A stretch of DNA of 64,000 bases from JBCAWW01 sp039024315 (GTDB lineage: Bacteria > Bacteroidota > Bacteroidia > J057): contig JBCCQN010000007.1 of NCBI GenBank assembly GCA_039024315.1, forward strand, positions 1 through 64,000, read 5' to 3'. The first letter of the stretch is position 1. Each line of letters opens with the position of its first letter. The notes beneath the pieces are model-generated. The model had not been told where the DNA came from. It saw nothing but the letters and a program-made list of their open reading frames with translations, and did no database searches. The position numbers were made by a program, and so were the translations under genes. Positions 1 through 9,384 of this stretch are shown here, piece after piece.

Positions 1-1
1 C

Positions 2-103
2 GCCGCTTTGATTGCATATGATTTCTTTGATCACAAGCCAACGATTGGGCCTTATTATCCAAAGGGAGTAATGAAGAACGACCTCTCTATTTTAGCAATA
101 TAA
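2..103 (+). CDS. possible C-terminal end of an unidentified protein
   Basis: An open frame runs in from the left edge and stops at TAA 101-103, giving 33 residues that end in ...MKNDLSILAI. It could be the tail of a gene cut by the window, but at this length chance is a real alternative. I do not recognise it. Bases 104-400 hold no gene that I can support; they are the region upstream of the CRISPR operon. Confidence 0.25.
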   Translation, partial: AALIAYDFFDHKPTIGPYYPKGVMKNDLSILAI

Positions 104-400
104 CTTTGCGGCTTTTCGTAATAAAGACAGAACTCAGGTTACAAGACATAGTCTGGAATCGTTAAAAATTCAGAAAAAGTTACCTGAAGTACCTACAAGA
201 GTTCAAACGTTATCATAAAATGATTTGAAACCTCCTCGCTTCCTTTTCGTTAAGAAATCAGAATGGTAAATACTACACCTCTGCAAGATGAGTATGGTTA
301 GCTCAACCGAGCTGCACCGATTTTCTCAAATACTATTAGAGAATCCTGCCAAGGATTCAACTTCACCCCTCATAAGTTTCTCCCCATAGGAAATTCTTCT

Positions 401-1222
401 ATGGTTTATTATTTTCCCTTATCGGCGGATAAGCTCAGATTAGGGATGAATAATAATAATTACTCTTTTTACCTTGGAGGCCATGATCTTGAGATGCTGG
501 AAATCAAAAGGATGCTCCAGGATCAGGGTTATATTGAAGGCGTAAACCTTTTTGACCGAAATCTGGAATGGCATAATGCCCATCTAAGTGTGTACCGCAC
601 TGACATTCAAGAAAAACGGATCAATATAGGTATAGAGCTCAAGGAAGATATTGAGCCCCCTCCCCATTATATATCAATTGATCATCACAACGAAAGGGCC
701 GATGAGTTGTCCTCGATCGAGCAGGTATCAGAACTACTCACAATTCCCCTTAACCGAAAGCAATTACTGATTGCTGCAAATGATAAAGGCCATATACCAG
801 CTATGCAAGCTATGGGAGCGTCGGAAGAAGAAATCGCGGCAATAAGATTGCAAGACCGAAGTGCCCAAGGAGTAACCCAAGAACATGAAGAAGAGGCTAA
901 GCGTGCTATCGCAAGCCAGGTCTTTGTTGATGGTGTAGCAGTGATCAAAACACAATCAGACAAATTTTCCCCGATTGCAGACCGAATGTACCAAAAGAAT
1001 CACCTACTCATCTACTCTGACAAAGAACTGACTTACTATGGCAACGCTAGAGATCTATTGGCAAATGCCTTTTCGGATTTAATATCTGCACAGAAAGCCT
1101 ACTATGGAGGCTCCTCAAATGGGTTCTTCGGTATAGGAAAGGGACATTTTTCTCCCTTAGAAATAGAAAAATTAAAAACTGAAATAATAAATCACATCGC
1201 TTCGCAAAACGCTTTATCCTAA
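401..1222 (+). CDS. NrN-like DHH-family phosphodiesterase of type III CRISPR
   Basis: A 273-residue protein with a DHH motif (IDHHNE, residues 93-98), an N-terminal LGGHDLEM segment and a later ANDKGHIPAM segment, the pattern of DHH/nanoRNase-like phosphodiesterases. It lies 11 bases before a CorA-family gene and heads a complete Cmr operon. In Bacteroides-type systems this pair is NrN plus CorA, where NrN hydrolyses the SAM-AMP second messenger and so switches signalling off. That role is inferred from family and context; only the motif and gene order are seen. The classical first DHH-family aspartate motif is not obvious, so the metal site may be unusual. The ATG at 446 (giving MNNNNYSFYLGGHD...) is an alternative start that sits closer to the conserved core. 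Confidence 0.75.
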   Translation: MVYYFPLSADKLRLGMNNNNYSFYLGGHDLEMLEIKRMLQDQGYIEGVNLFDRNLEWHNAHLSVYRTDIQEKRINIGIELKEDIEPPPHYISIDHHNERADELSSIEQVSELLTIPLNRKQLLIAANDKGHIPAMQAMGASEEEIAAIRLQDRSAQGVTQEHEEEAKRAIASQVFVDGVAVIKTQSDKFSPIADRMYQKNHLLIYSDKELTYYGNARDLLANAFSDLISAQKAYYGGSSNGFFGIGKGHFSPLEIEKLKTEIINHIASQNALS

Positions 1223-1233
1223 AAACTAATCTG

Positions 1234-3219
1234 ATGAGTAATAATTATCTGGGAAATACTTCCTGGAGAAGCTACCACGTCTTTCTTTTTCCTTTCAAAT
1301 GGAAATTGAAACAGAGAGATAAAAAATCTACCTATCAAGAAGAAATAGATTTAGTTCAGTGTTGGAAACTAATCCAAAACAAGGAACATAAATCAACCGA
1401 TTCCCCTTATCAACATTCTTCAAACAGCACTACTATTCCCCAAGACTGGAATTGGCATCATTACCCATTGCAACTAAGCTATAAAGGTGATCCTATAAAT
1501 AGGGAAAATAATCCTGTGGCAGAAGAGAAACTGACTCAGGCTCGGAAACGTTTTAATGAATTTAATTATTTCCTTGATTTTCCTCGGGAAAGCCTATACG
1601 ACTTGCATCAAAATCTACTTGCAGAAAGTAATCAAGGTACTACCGTAATGCACTGGAAATTGGGGCTTCCAGAGAATACAAAATTCATTTTAAAAATAAC
1701 AGGACGCAAAGCATATGAACTGAAACTAGAAAGTGTATCACTCAATCTATACCAAACTGGCGTAGGGGTTTTAGCATTTCATATCCGAAACGACCAATAT
1801 GGCAATATTGGAGACATCCTAAAAATCAATCAGTTTGCACGTAGAATTTATCCACAATATCTCGACATTTTAGGAGGAATTGAGCAAACGAAAACCACTA
1901 TTCTACCAGAGTATATAGAAATTTCGGGTGGAGAAAAGAGACTTAGGGAAGATTTTTCTTCTTATGAGGAAACATCGCATTTTCTGCACGATCCATTTTG
2001 GTTACCTAAACATATCTCAGGCTTATTACCTAAGGATGTCTTTTTTACCAGAAATGACGAAATAGCACATCAAAATAATCTAGAAGGGACTGCCAACCGT
2101 CTCCCTAAGAAATGGATCTCCATATCCCCAGTTTTGGATGATCGGATGTTTGTTGTTTCCTGTGTAGAGCACCAAAGCCTTGCAAAAGAATTAAAAGTAT
2201 GGTCTAAGCGGCAAAAGACATATGCTTATCAAAATAGTAATCTTTGGTATCAATATGTTTTCGTCGATCGAGATGGGCCTAGTATTGCGAATGAATCGAA
2301 GAAAGCAAAGATCCTAGAACAAGCTACTTATGATCACTGGGTTGAGGAGGGTACTCTTTTTGGGTTCAGTCGCTATTCTCTAGTAGGTTTATGTGAGAAT
2401 GACAATATTGTGAAGGGGCACACCATCTCCATGTATTGTAAACTGGTAGAGCTAAGTTTGGTCCAAAGAGCAGGTATCCTCCGATTTTCAGACGAGGTCT
2501 CCAGGATTTCTCAGTTTGCCTCTGGAAGTGATCAGACAAAGGATATTCAGGCTTTGTATCTACACTATATACAATTCATCAATAAGTTGTATTTCAGGGA
2601 AGTTACAGCTCAGGAACAGGGGATTGATATTTATGATAAGATTCAAGATACTATGCGTATTGGGGAGCATACAAAAGACTTAAACAAAGAAATTCAGGAG
2701 CTCCATCAATATGCTACCTTATTAGAAGAGAATCGAAGGTCTGCTCAGGCTAATCGACTCACAACGATTGCAACTGCCTTCTTAATACCCACCTTTATCA
2801 GTGGCTTTTTGGGTATGAATGTATTCAACGACAAAGTTGAGCCCTATAGTTCTACTGACTACGGCATTATTCTGGCACTTATGGTGGGGTTCACTCTTAT
2901 TGGGATCTGGCTGGTTAAACCTGCTTCACGTTCAACCAACGCTCCTTCATCTTTATTATATAGAGTATTTCAGCAGAAGAAAATATGGCTATTTATATTT
3001 TCTGTCCTTGGCATAGGACTTCTCAGCTTACCCGCATGGTTTAACAAACGTACTCCGCCCCCTCCTCCATCAGATAAGGAGTTCAAGGGACAGATCATCG
3101 TGCCCCCAATTAAATTTCACAATGATAGTATTGGCGAAATTTTTATTGTCGATACGCTTTTACTTGAACAAAACGGAATCATTCAAACACAACCTTCCCC
3201 TTCTAATGGAAAAAAATAA
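1234..3219 (+). CDS. CorA-family membrane effector of type III CRISPR
   Basis: 661 residues. A long soluble N-terminal part is followed by a helical stalk and a transmembrane helix ending in FLGMNVF, with the CorA signature GMN at residues 527-529. A second membrane helix follows (~543-562). In type III-B loci of Bacteroidota, CorA is the membrane effector that binds SAM-AMP made by Cas10 and is thought to disrupt the membrane of infected cells. A housekeeping magnesium transporter is unlikely: the gene lies between NrN and cmr1, 11 bases after NrN and overlapping cmr1 by 14 bases. Unusual here are a third hydrophobic segment (~585-604) and a proline-rich 57-residue tail with PPPPP, where ordinary CorA ends soon after helix 2. 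Confidence 0.85.
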   Translation: MSNNYLGNTSWRSYHVFLFPFKWKLKQRDKKSTYQEEIDLVQCWKLIQNKEHKSTDSPYQHSSNSTTIPQDWNWHHYPLQLSYKGDPINRENNPVAEEKLTQARKRFNEFNYFLDFPRESLYDLHQNLLAESNQGTTVMHWKLGLPENTKFILKITGRKAYELKLESVSLNLYQTGVGVLAFHIRNDQYGNIGDILKINQFARRIYPQYLDILGGIEQTKTTILPEYIEISGGEKRLREDFSSYEETSHFLHDPFWLPKHISGLLPKDVFFTRNDEIAHQNNLEGTANRLPKKWISISPVLDDRMFVVSCVEHQSLAKELKVWSKRQKTYAYQNSNLWYQYVFVDRDGPSIANESKKAKILEQATYDHWVEEGTLFGFSRYSLVGLCENDNIVKGHTISMYCKLVELSLVQRAGILRFSDEVSRISQFASGSDQTKDIQALYLHYIQFINKLYFREVTAQEQGIDIYDKIQDTMRIGEHTKDLNKEIQELHQYATLLEENRRSAQANRLTTIATAFLIPTFISGFLGMNVFNDKVEPYSSTDYGIILALMVGFTLIGIWLVKPASRSTNAPSSLLYRVFQQKKIWLFIFSVLGIGLLSLPAWFNKRTPPPPPSDKEFKGQIIVPPIKFHNDSIGEIFIVDTLLLEQNGIIQTQPSPSNGKK

Positions 3220-4513
3220 AAGAGTTTTTCGTCTACAACAGCATACTCCTTTGATCCATTTTCAGGCAGATCAAACAGGGGCGACGCTAAGATCCACAGA
3301 GGTAAAACCTAAACTTGACGTGGCATTAAAAGCCTACTTTAAAAGCAAACGGAAGTCTTATAATGAGCTTTTGGTTGGGTATCATTCAAAAAACCGAAAA
3401 CCTCAGCATGATGCCTTCAATTATCGATTGATTATTCGACCAAGGGGAGAGAAATGGGTCGAATCAATACCAGCAAAGTTCCCCCTCTTTTTTGGTAACA
3501 TGGGAAACACGTTCCTCGAAGAGACCAAAAAACTTGTATTCTATCCAGAGATAGAGTTCCATATACACTGTCACTTTCCTGAAATAATAGAAGCGGTCGA
3601 AAATATCCTGCCTACTTTTTTGTTGACAGAAAACTTTGGGAACCGTCAGTCAAAAGGATTTGGATCTTTTTACCTTCATCCTAATGATCCTCTTTATCAA
3701 GCACCTGAATCAACCTATCACTTCGAAATAAAAATAAAAAATGGAGAGGATAAACTAGATGATTACGAGAAACTCTTCACGGCTATAAAGTGGTTATACA
3801 TGGCCATACGAGGGGGGATTAACCTCAAGAGTAGAGAAAAATTTGAAGCGAACGGTTTTACGTGGCAATTGAGCACATTTTATTGTAAGTCCTTACTCTT
3901 CACCTATGCCAAATCCAAAGGTTGGCAATGGGAGAAAAAAAGTATTAAAAAACATTTCTTCCCTAACGGAACGCCAAAAGAAATTACTGGATTAGAAGAA
4001 CAAATTCACCACTATCCTGAAGCAGATATTTTGAGCTTTGAATCAGGAGAGGCTTATCTTTTGAAAGATTTATTAGGGCTTTCTTCCTCAGAATCATGGT
4101 TTAGCTATAAGGCAAAAATCACCAAGACTCATCAGAAACCAAAAGATCGAAAATCCACTAGGATAAAACGCTTTAAATCACCCGTGTTTTTCAAGCCTAT
4201 CCTAAATCCTGAGCAGGATAGATTTGAGGTATTGATAACCACCAGGGATATTCCTAAACCAATGCTAGGAGCAAAATTCTTTATCCGGAATGTGAGGGAT
4301 AAATCAAACTCAGATTTACCCCTTTCAACTCCAAAGAGCTTCAGTCTAGATGAATTTTTTCATTTCATTTTTGAGGCCAAGGATCAAAACGGGCAGTATT
4401 TGGTAGATCTTCGCCAGCACATTGCTCCTCAATACCATGATCAAGAAGAGTTTCTCATTCTTGATCGCATTTTTTCTCAAATCAGAACAAACTTAATCCA
4501 ACCAGCATCATGA
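3206..4513 (+). CDS. cmr1: type III-B CRISPR RAMP protein Cmr1
   Basis: 435 residues from the ATG at 3206. The open frame extends upstream to 3122, but that part overlaps corA deeply and the family similarity begins at FRLQQHTPLIHFQ. The N-terminal block with TGATLRSTEVKPKLD is the form Cmr1 takes in Bacteroidota, and NRQSKGFGSFYL (~residues 145-156) is the glycine-rich RAMP loop. Cmr1 is the Cas7-like subunit that caps the target-binding end of the Cmr complex. The gene overlaps corA by 14 bases and cas10 by 4 bases (ATGA), so it is translationally coupled. The assignment rests on position and on being the one RAMP of the set not otherwise accounted for. Confidence 0.8.
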   Translation: MEKNKRVFRLQQHTPLIHFQADQTGATLRSTEVKPKLDVALKAYFKSKRKSYNELLVGYHSKNRKPQHDAFNYRLIIRPRGEKWVESIPAKFPLFFGNMGNTFLEETKKLVFYPEIEFHIHCHFPEIIEAVENILPTFLLTENFGNRQSKGFGSFYLHPNDPLYQAPESTYHFEIKIKNGEDKLDDYEKLFTAIKWLYMAIRGGINLKSREKFEANGFTWQLSTFYCKSLLFTYAKSKGWQWEKKSIKKHFFPNGTPKEITGLEEQIHHYPEADILSFESGEAYLLKDLLGLSSSESWFSYKAKITKTHQKPKDRKSTRIKRFKSPVFFKPILNPEQDRFEVLITTRDIPKPMLGAKFFIRNVRDKSNSDLPLSTPKSFSLDEFFHFIFEAKDQNGQYLVDLRQHIAPQYHDQEEFLILDRIFSQIRTNLIQPAS

Positions 4514-6156
4514 AATATGTTGCTTTTACTATTGGCCCCATCATAGCCACGCTGGGGAAAGCCCGAAAAACCCGAGAACTATGGGCTGCCAGTTATACGT
4601 TTTCTTACCTTATGAAGGAGATCACTCGAGGTCTCAAAAAGCGCCGTGGCCTAAAGTTTATCCTTCCATATGTGGACGACCCGGAACTCTTTGATACGCC
4701 TGAATCAGAAAAATGGGGAGCAGGATTGTTCCCCGATATTTTCATCATTCGCGTTAAGGATGAGCTAGAATCGCTACCCTTGGTCCGAAAACAAGTGGAT
4801 AAAGTCATTAGAAAGTTTGCCAGCGAAACCAAAGAGCACCTCAATTGGAAACAACAGGCAGAAATCGAATCATATTTGCATCGATATCTTCAGTTATATT
4901 CACTTGAATGTGAGCTCAGGGCAGAACAAAATCCAATCTTAGAAATCACCCCAATGCTAAAGCAGCTTGAATTCCAGGCTCGCTTCATCGAGGTCGAACC
5001 AAGCATCTCTCCTCTATTCACACTTATAAATCGATCCACAAACAGCTTTTTGGCAAAAGATGCTTTTCCAAAAACTGGGACAAAATCCTGGAAATCATTT
5101 CCTACTTTGATCGAGATCGCTACTCGTGAGTTGAAAGACGAAACTGCAACAGGAGAAAATACCTATGATGAACTTATCTCTGATCTAAAATACAAAGTAG
5201 ATGGTGATCTGGAATCAGAAAAAGACCCGGAATCAAAGAGCCTATTGGCCCTAAAACAAGCATTCCCTGATAGCTTCAAAACATACCACAAATACATATG
5301 TGTTGTACATGCAGATGGAGATGGAATTGGGAGGCTCCTCCAAAGGCTTTGGAAGAAGGATCGGAGTGATGCTTATAATCTCAAGCAGCTTAAATCTTTT
5401 TCTAAAAAGTTGTTCGAGTTCGTTAAATGGGCGGTACCCCATATTTACCGATCTGGAGGAGAAGTAATCTATGCAGGAGGAGATGATTTATTATTTTTTG
5501 CCCCTGTTTCTTTTCGCGGCACTTCTATTTTTCATCTTCTAGATGAGTTGGATCAGGAGTTCAAAATAATCATGAGTAGTGCAGGTTTTTATCCAGTTCC
5601 AAGCCTTTCCTTCGGCCTCTCTATTTCCTATTACAAGTTTCCCATGTTTGAAGCACTCGAACAAAGCCGGAATTTTCTATTTCAAAAAGCCAAGAAATAT
5701 CACCCTAGCAAAAATGCAGTAGCTTTTGAGGTCCGAATGCATAGTGGCCAAACCTTTAGTGCTAATTATCAACTGGGCTCAGAAAGCTACCAAAGCGTAT
5801 TAAGTATGCTTGAGAGCCTGGAACTAGACTCAACCCTAAACTCGGTCATCGCCAAAGTCCAATCTGCCGGAAGGGCATTAGCCACATTTGCAGATAATCG
5901 AATGGCCATCCGCCATTTTTTAGATGAAAGTTTCAATGAAGCGATCCATAGGGATCAAGAGCCATTCATGGAAGCTGTCAAAAGCTTTTTACCCGAGGCT
6001 TTTGCAGATGCAGTTACCGTCTGGGACTACCAGCACCAAAAAGGTAATATCCCTCACGACCAATTCAATGAAAAGCGCCAAGCTTTTGCAATCCGCCAAG
6101 CCTATGCAGGCTTACGTATACTCAGCTTTTTATTTCACCAAGAACAAGATGTCTAA
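4510..6156 (+). CDS. cas10: Cas10/Cmr2, palm-cyclase large subunit without HD domain
   Basis: 548 residues. Two polymerase/cyclase palm motifs are visible: VVHADGDGIG (265-274) and GGEVIYAGGDDLLFF with the GGDD at 323-326. In type III systems this site makes the nucleotide second messenger when the complex binds target RNA. The protein starts directly with the family's N-terminal segment (KYVAFTIGPI) and has no histidine-aspartate nuclease domain in front, so ssDNA cleavage by Cas10 is not expected. With CorA and NrN next door, the likely product is SAM-AMP rather than cyclic oligoadenylate; that part is inference from Bacteroides fragilis-type systems. It overlaps cmr1 by 4 and cmr3 by 8 bases. 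Confidence 0.93.
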   Translation: MKYVAFTIGPIIATLGKARKTRELWAASYTFSYLMKEITRGLKKRRGLKFILPYVDDPELFDTPESEKWGAGLFPDIFIIRVKDELESLPLVRKQVDKVIRKFASETKEHLNWKQQAEIESYLHRYLQLYSLECELRAEQNPILEITPMLKQLEFQARFIEVEPSISPLFTLINRSTNSFLAKDAFPKTGTKSWKSFPTLIEIATRELKDETATGENTYDELISDLKYKVDGDLESEKDPESKSLLALKQAFPDSFKTYHKYICVVHADGDGIGRLLQRLWKKDRSDAYNLKQLKSFSKKLFEFVKWAVPHIYRSGGEVIYAGGDDLLFFAPVSFRGTSIFHLLDELDQEFKIIMSSAGFYPVPSLSFGLSISYYKFPMFEALEQSRNFLFQKAKKYHPSKNAVAFEVRMHSGQTFSANYQLGSESYQSVLSMLESLELDSTLNSVIAKVQSAGRALATFADNRMAIRHFLDESFNEAIHRDQEPFMEAVKSFLPEAFADAVTVWDYQHQKGNIPHDQFNEKRQAFAIRQAYAGLRILSFLFHQEQDV

Positions 6157-7264
6157 AATTTATTGCGTCAGATTGATTCCACTCAATGGATTTTTCTTTG
6201 GAGGTGAGCGTAATTTCGTCACCGACGGAGAAAAGAATTACCTCGTTCAATCCCGAAAATTCCCCCAACAAACCACATTATTAGGAATGCTGAGGCAAGA
6301 AATCCTGATTCAACAGGGTGTGTCTAAGATGGAAGAGGGAAAACAATCAGAAAGTGCGAAAGAATGGGCTAAACTAATCGGCCCCAAGAGTTTTCAGCTC
6401 AATCCCAACAAACAAAAGCAAGCATTTGGCTGGATCAAGGCCATCTCGCCTGCATACATGTTCCGGGAAGATCATCTATATCAGATACTACCTAAAGATG
6501 ATGGTTTGGAGTTTCAAACTCGAAAAAAAATAAAAGTAGATCTCGGATTTGGTATAAAATCAGTGCCTTTGCTAAAAAAACTCAACCCAAAGCACGAGTT
6601 AGTAGAGGCCTATCAATCAGTTGATCAGCTTATCCCTTTTCATGGAGACAGTACAAATGGTGAACAAGGTGTTTGGATCGCATCTCAATCTATCGGCATC
6701 CATAAAAGATACGAAGGGGGCACCTACGATGATGCTTTCTTTAAACAAACCTCTTTTTGGCCCAATGGCAAAGAGGCTGGTTTTCAGTTTTATGTCAATA
6801 TGAAAGAAGAAGCCCAATTAGAAAGTAACATTGTCTACATGGGAGGAGAGCGCTCTGCCTTTCAAATGGAGATTGAGGAAGTTTCCTACCCCCAATTTGA
6901 TCCTTTCATTGCCTGGGAGGAAGATCGTCCTGCTCGAAAAAATGAAGTGTTGAGAGTGGTTTTGCAAGCCCATTCTTTCGTCAATCCAGACGAATTGTAC
7001 CCTTTGTGCCGGCATGTTTTTGGACAAACAATTTCCTTTCGTAGTCTGGAGACGAACCTCTTTAAGACGAAAAGCTATAACAGAATTGCTTTTAGTAAGG
7101 ACAATCCATCGGGCGCTCGTACCCGTAGTGCATTGTATCATCTGCTAGAAAAAGGATCCGTCCTCTATGTACAGCAACCACATTTAGCATCTGTCAAGAG
7201 AGCCCTCTCACACCCGCAATTCATACAAATCGGATACAACTATTGTCAAATCAACCTAGCCTAA
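6149..7264 (+). CDS. cmr3: type III-B CRISPR RAMP protein Cmr3
   Basis: 371 residues from the ATG at 6149; the longer frame back to 5924 lies wholly inside cas10. The N-terminus (YCVRLIPLNGFFFGGERNF) and the following segment with QTTLLGMLRQEIL are the Cmr3 pattern, in which the protein binds the 5' tag of the crRNA together with Cas10. A glycine-rich stretch MGGERSAFQMEIEE lies in the middle. It overlaps cas10 by 8 bases and is followed by cmr4 after 4 bases, so all Cmr subunits should be made from one message. Confidence 0.88.
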   Translation: MSKIYCVRLIPLNGFFFGGERNFVTDGEKNYLVQSRKFPQQTTLLGMLRQEILIQQGVSKMEEGKQSESAKEWAKLIGPKSFQLNPNKQKQAFGWIKAISPAYMFREDHLYQILPKDDGLEFQTRKKIKVDLGFGIKSVPLLKKLNPKHELVEAYQSVDQLIPFHGDSTNGEQGVWIASQSIGIHKRYEGGTYDDAFFKQTSFWPNGKEAGFQFYVNMKEEAQLESNIVYMGGERSAFQMEIEEVSYPQFDPFIAWEEDRPARKNEVLRVVLQAHSFVNPDELYPLCRHVFGQTISFRSLETNLFKTKSYNRIAFSKDNPSGARTRSALYHLLEKGSVLYVQQPHLASVKRALSHPQFIQIGYNYCQINLA

Positions 7265-7268
7265 CATT

Positions 7269-8141
7269 ATGTCCTCTTATATCGCAAAAACTACCGAAGC
7301 CTATCTCATTAACCCCTTGACCAACCTACACGTAGGCAGTGGGGATACTACCTATGGAGTAGTAGACAAATTGGTCCAACGGGACCTGATTGAGCCCTTC
7401 CCTACCATTCATGCTTCCAGTCTCAAAGGCGCTTTTCGCCAATATTTTGTGCAGGAAATCCCCGCAGGAGAAAAGCTGGTATCAGGAATCTTTGGTAAAG
7501 GTGATGCACAGAACCAAGATGAAACGATTGCTGGTTCACACCGATTTTTTGCTGCCGAAATGCTTTCCTTCCCAGTTCGATCTAACCGGCTACCCTTCTT
7601 CCACGCTACTTCCATAGAGAGAATCAAAAGTTTCCTTTCCTTTTTGACTAAGCTCAGATATCCACATCTGGAGTACTGGAAAGAGATCGTGCAACAACTT
7701 TCTCCCTTTAGCCCGGTAAAAGGGAAGCCTCACATTTTTGATCGCTCATTGGAAGGGCCTGTCATTTTAGAAGATTTTCGTTACGTAGCAAGCTTACCAA
7801 TAAGTTTGCCTGAAAACTATCTATTGCCTCATGCACTGAGGAGCTTATTTGGCGAAAACCTGGCATTATTTCATCATGAGGACCTGAAACAGCTTTGCAC
7901 CAATCTACCGGTTCTGGCGCGCAACAAACTCAATAACGGGCAAAGTGTCAATGTCTGGTACGAAGAAGTTGTCCCAAGAGAAACTCGCTTTTTGCTCCTT
8001 TTGACAAGACCTACTACAAATAGAGACTTCGTTGATCATCTCTCTGCAGATAGTGTTGTCCAAATCGGGGGCAATGCTAGTGTGGGTTGTGGCTACTGCT
8101 TGATAAACCCTATTTCTTCTTTTTCAGACGCTCATAATTGA
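7269..8141 (+). CDS. cmr4: Cmr4, backbone subunit and target-RNA nuclease
   Basis: 290 residues. The N-terminus carries NLHVGSGDTTYGVVDKLVQRD; the aspartate of GVVD is residue 33 and lines up with the catalytic Asp26 of the characterised Pyrococcus Cmr4, so target RNA cleavage at 6-nt intervals should be intact. HASSLKGAFRQYF is the usual second RAMP block, and a glycine-rich C-terminal part (QIGGNASVGCGYCLI) completes the Cas7 fold. Several copies would line the crRNA in the complex. It starts 4 bases after cmr3 and ends 7 bases before cmr5. Confidence 0.93.
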   Translation: MSSYIAKTTEAYLINPLTNLHVGSGDTTYGVVDKLVQRDLIEPFPTIHASSLKGAFRQYFVQEIPAGEKLVSGIFGKGDAQNQDETIAGSHRFFAAEMLSFPVRSNRLPFFHATSIERIKSFLSFLTKLRYPHLEYWKEIVQQLSPFSPVKGKPHIFDRSLEGPVILEDFRYVASLPISLPENYLLPHALRSLFGENLALFHHEDLKQLCTNLPVLARNKLNNGQSVNVWYEEVVPRETRFLLLLTRPTTNRDFVDHLSADSVVQIGGNASVGCGYCLINPISSFSDAHN

Positions 8142-8148
8142 TACCCAA

Positions 8149-8568
8149 ATGAATCGCATTATAGAAACCCTTATTCCCCACGCTATTGACGTAGTCCAAG
8201 ACAGTGGTATCAGTCGAAAAGGAGAAGTAGACCCAGAGTTCAAAGGCTATATCGCCTCTTTTGCCGCTAGTATTATTCAAGCTGGATTACTGCCCGCCGT
8301 CATCTTCTTTGAAGATGAGGATACAAATTCGCAAAAGGATCGCTTTTTGGTACCCAAAGCCGTGCTAATGCTCCTTTTGAAAAGTGGACTGTTAGCCAGC
8401 TCCATGCAAGGGCATAAGAGACTCAGCAAATATATTTTGGCGACAGATGCAGACTATGTACCTGGACTGCAACAGAAGATTCTTCATGCCGCAGTGGCGA
8501 TAAAACTTGCTATCCGTACTTACCCCAAAAAGACCCAAAATGCCCTATCTCAATCAAAGCGGCCCTAA
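8149..8568 (+). CDS. cmr5: Cmr5, small subunit of the Cmr complex
   Basis: 139 residues, small and helical, as expected for the Cas11-type small subunit that forms the inner filament of the Cmr complex. The middle segment with GYIASFAASIIQAGLLPAVIFF and the later LVPKAVLMLLL fit the Cmr5 family. It lies between cmr4 and cmr6 and overlaps cmr6 by 29 bases. Confidence 0.88.
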   Translation: MNRIIETLIPHAIDVVQDSGISRKGEVDPEFKGYIASFAASIIQAGLLPAVIFFEDEDTNSQKDRFLVPKAVLMLLLKSGLLASSMQGHKRLSKYILATDADYVPGLQQKILHAAVAIKLAIRTYPKKTQNALSQSKRP

Positions 8569-9382
8569 CTTAGGCTGGCTGTACTATAAAGATTACTACT
8601 GGGATCACGATACGAATAAAAGCATCCTTGAAACCCCCAAAGCACCTAAGAATGATAGGAGAGCACAGAAAGCAGAAAAGGCTTTTTTTCAAAAAAAGCA
8701 TCGCATTTTGCTTAAGGAAGCGGTTAAACGTAAGATGTGGATACCCAATGGACCTCAGTACAAGCATATTCGACTCAAGACAGAGTATCCAGGACTCTTT
8801 TCGGGCAGTGGATACCCCCATGGTACTGGTAGAACCGGAGAGTGCAAATTGGGATGCTTCTTCGATCATAGTTGGGGCATGCCCATCCTCCCTGGTAGCT
8901 CAGTAAAAGGGGCTATCCGCTCTGCGTTCCGTCATCCTGATTTCCTTCTCGAAATCCTCTCTGCAATTGCTCCGCATGTCAAAGAGAGGCACCTGCCTGC
9001 GCTAGAAGCCGAGATTTTCGGAGGAGAAATCCATCGCTTAGATGGAGAGATTAATCCTCTTGGGGTATACCAACGGGATATCTTCTTTGATGCTGTCATT
9101 CTGCATGCTGACCTGGATGGGAAGATTTTGGAATTAGACGTTATTACGCCTCACGATCCGGCAGGTTTAGCCGAGCCAGTTCCCTTGCTCTTTCTTAAGG
9201 TTCCCGCTGGCGTAATTTGGAATTTCAGCTTTCGATTTGTAGAAAACCAGAATAGCCCGAAGCTCTTGTCCCCGGAAAGCAAGGTGCAACTCTTCACAGC
9301 TATTCTCAAATTTCAGGGTGTGGGTGCCAAGACCCGTACCGGATATGGCGCCTTAAGTGATAATCTAGAACTCAATCTATAA
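8540..9382 (+). CDS. cmr6: type III-B CRISPR RAMP protein Cmr6
   Basis: 280 residues from the ATG at 8540 (MPYLNQSGPNLGWLYYKDYY); the open frame reaches back to 8507 but the family begins here. NLGWLYYKDYYWD is the Cmr6 N-terminal signature. A RAMP core with PILPGSSVKGAIRSAFRHP (~115-133) and a C-terminal glycine-rich GVGAKTRTGYG loop are visible. Cmr6 is the Cas7-like subunit between the Cmr4 filament and Cmr1. It overlaps cmr5 by 29 bases and is followed by cas6 after 2 bases. Confidence 0.9.
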   Translation: MPYLNQSGPNLGWLYYKDYYWDHDTNKSILETPKAPKNDRRAQKAEKAFFQKKHRILLKEAVKRKMWIPNGPQYKHIRLKTEYPGLFSGSGYPHGTGRTGECKLGCFFDHSWGMPILPGSSVKGAIRSAFRHPDFLLEILSAIAPHVKERHLPALEAEIFGGEIHRLDGEINPLGVYQRDIFFDAVILHADLDGKILELDVITPHDPAGLAEPVPLLFLKVPAGVIWNFSFRFVENQNSPKLLSPESKVQLFTAILKFQGVGAKTRTGYGALSDNLELNL

Positions 9383-9384
9383 CG

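Noticed and set aside
1234..3219. Housekeeping CorA magnesium transporter
   Set aside because: It is embedded between NrN and cmr1 with overlaps, and carries a long N-terminal part and an unusual tail; CRISPR effector is the better reading.
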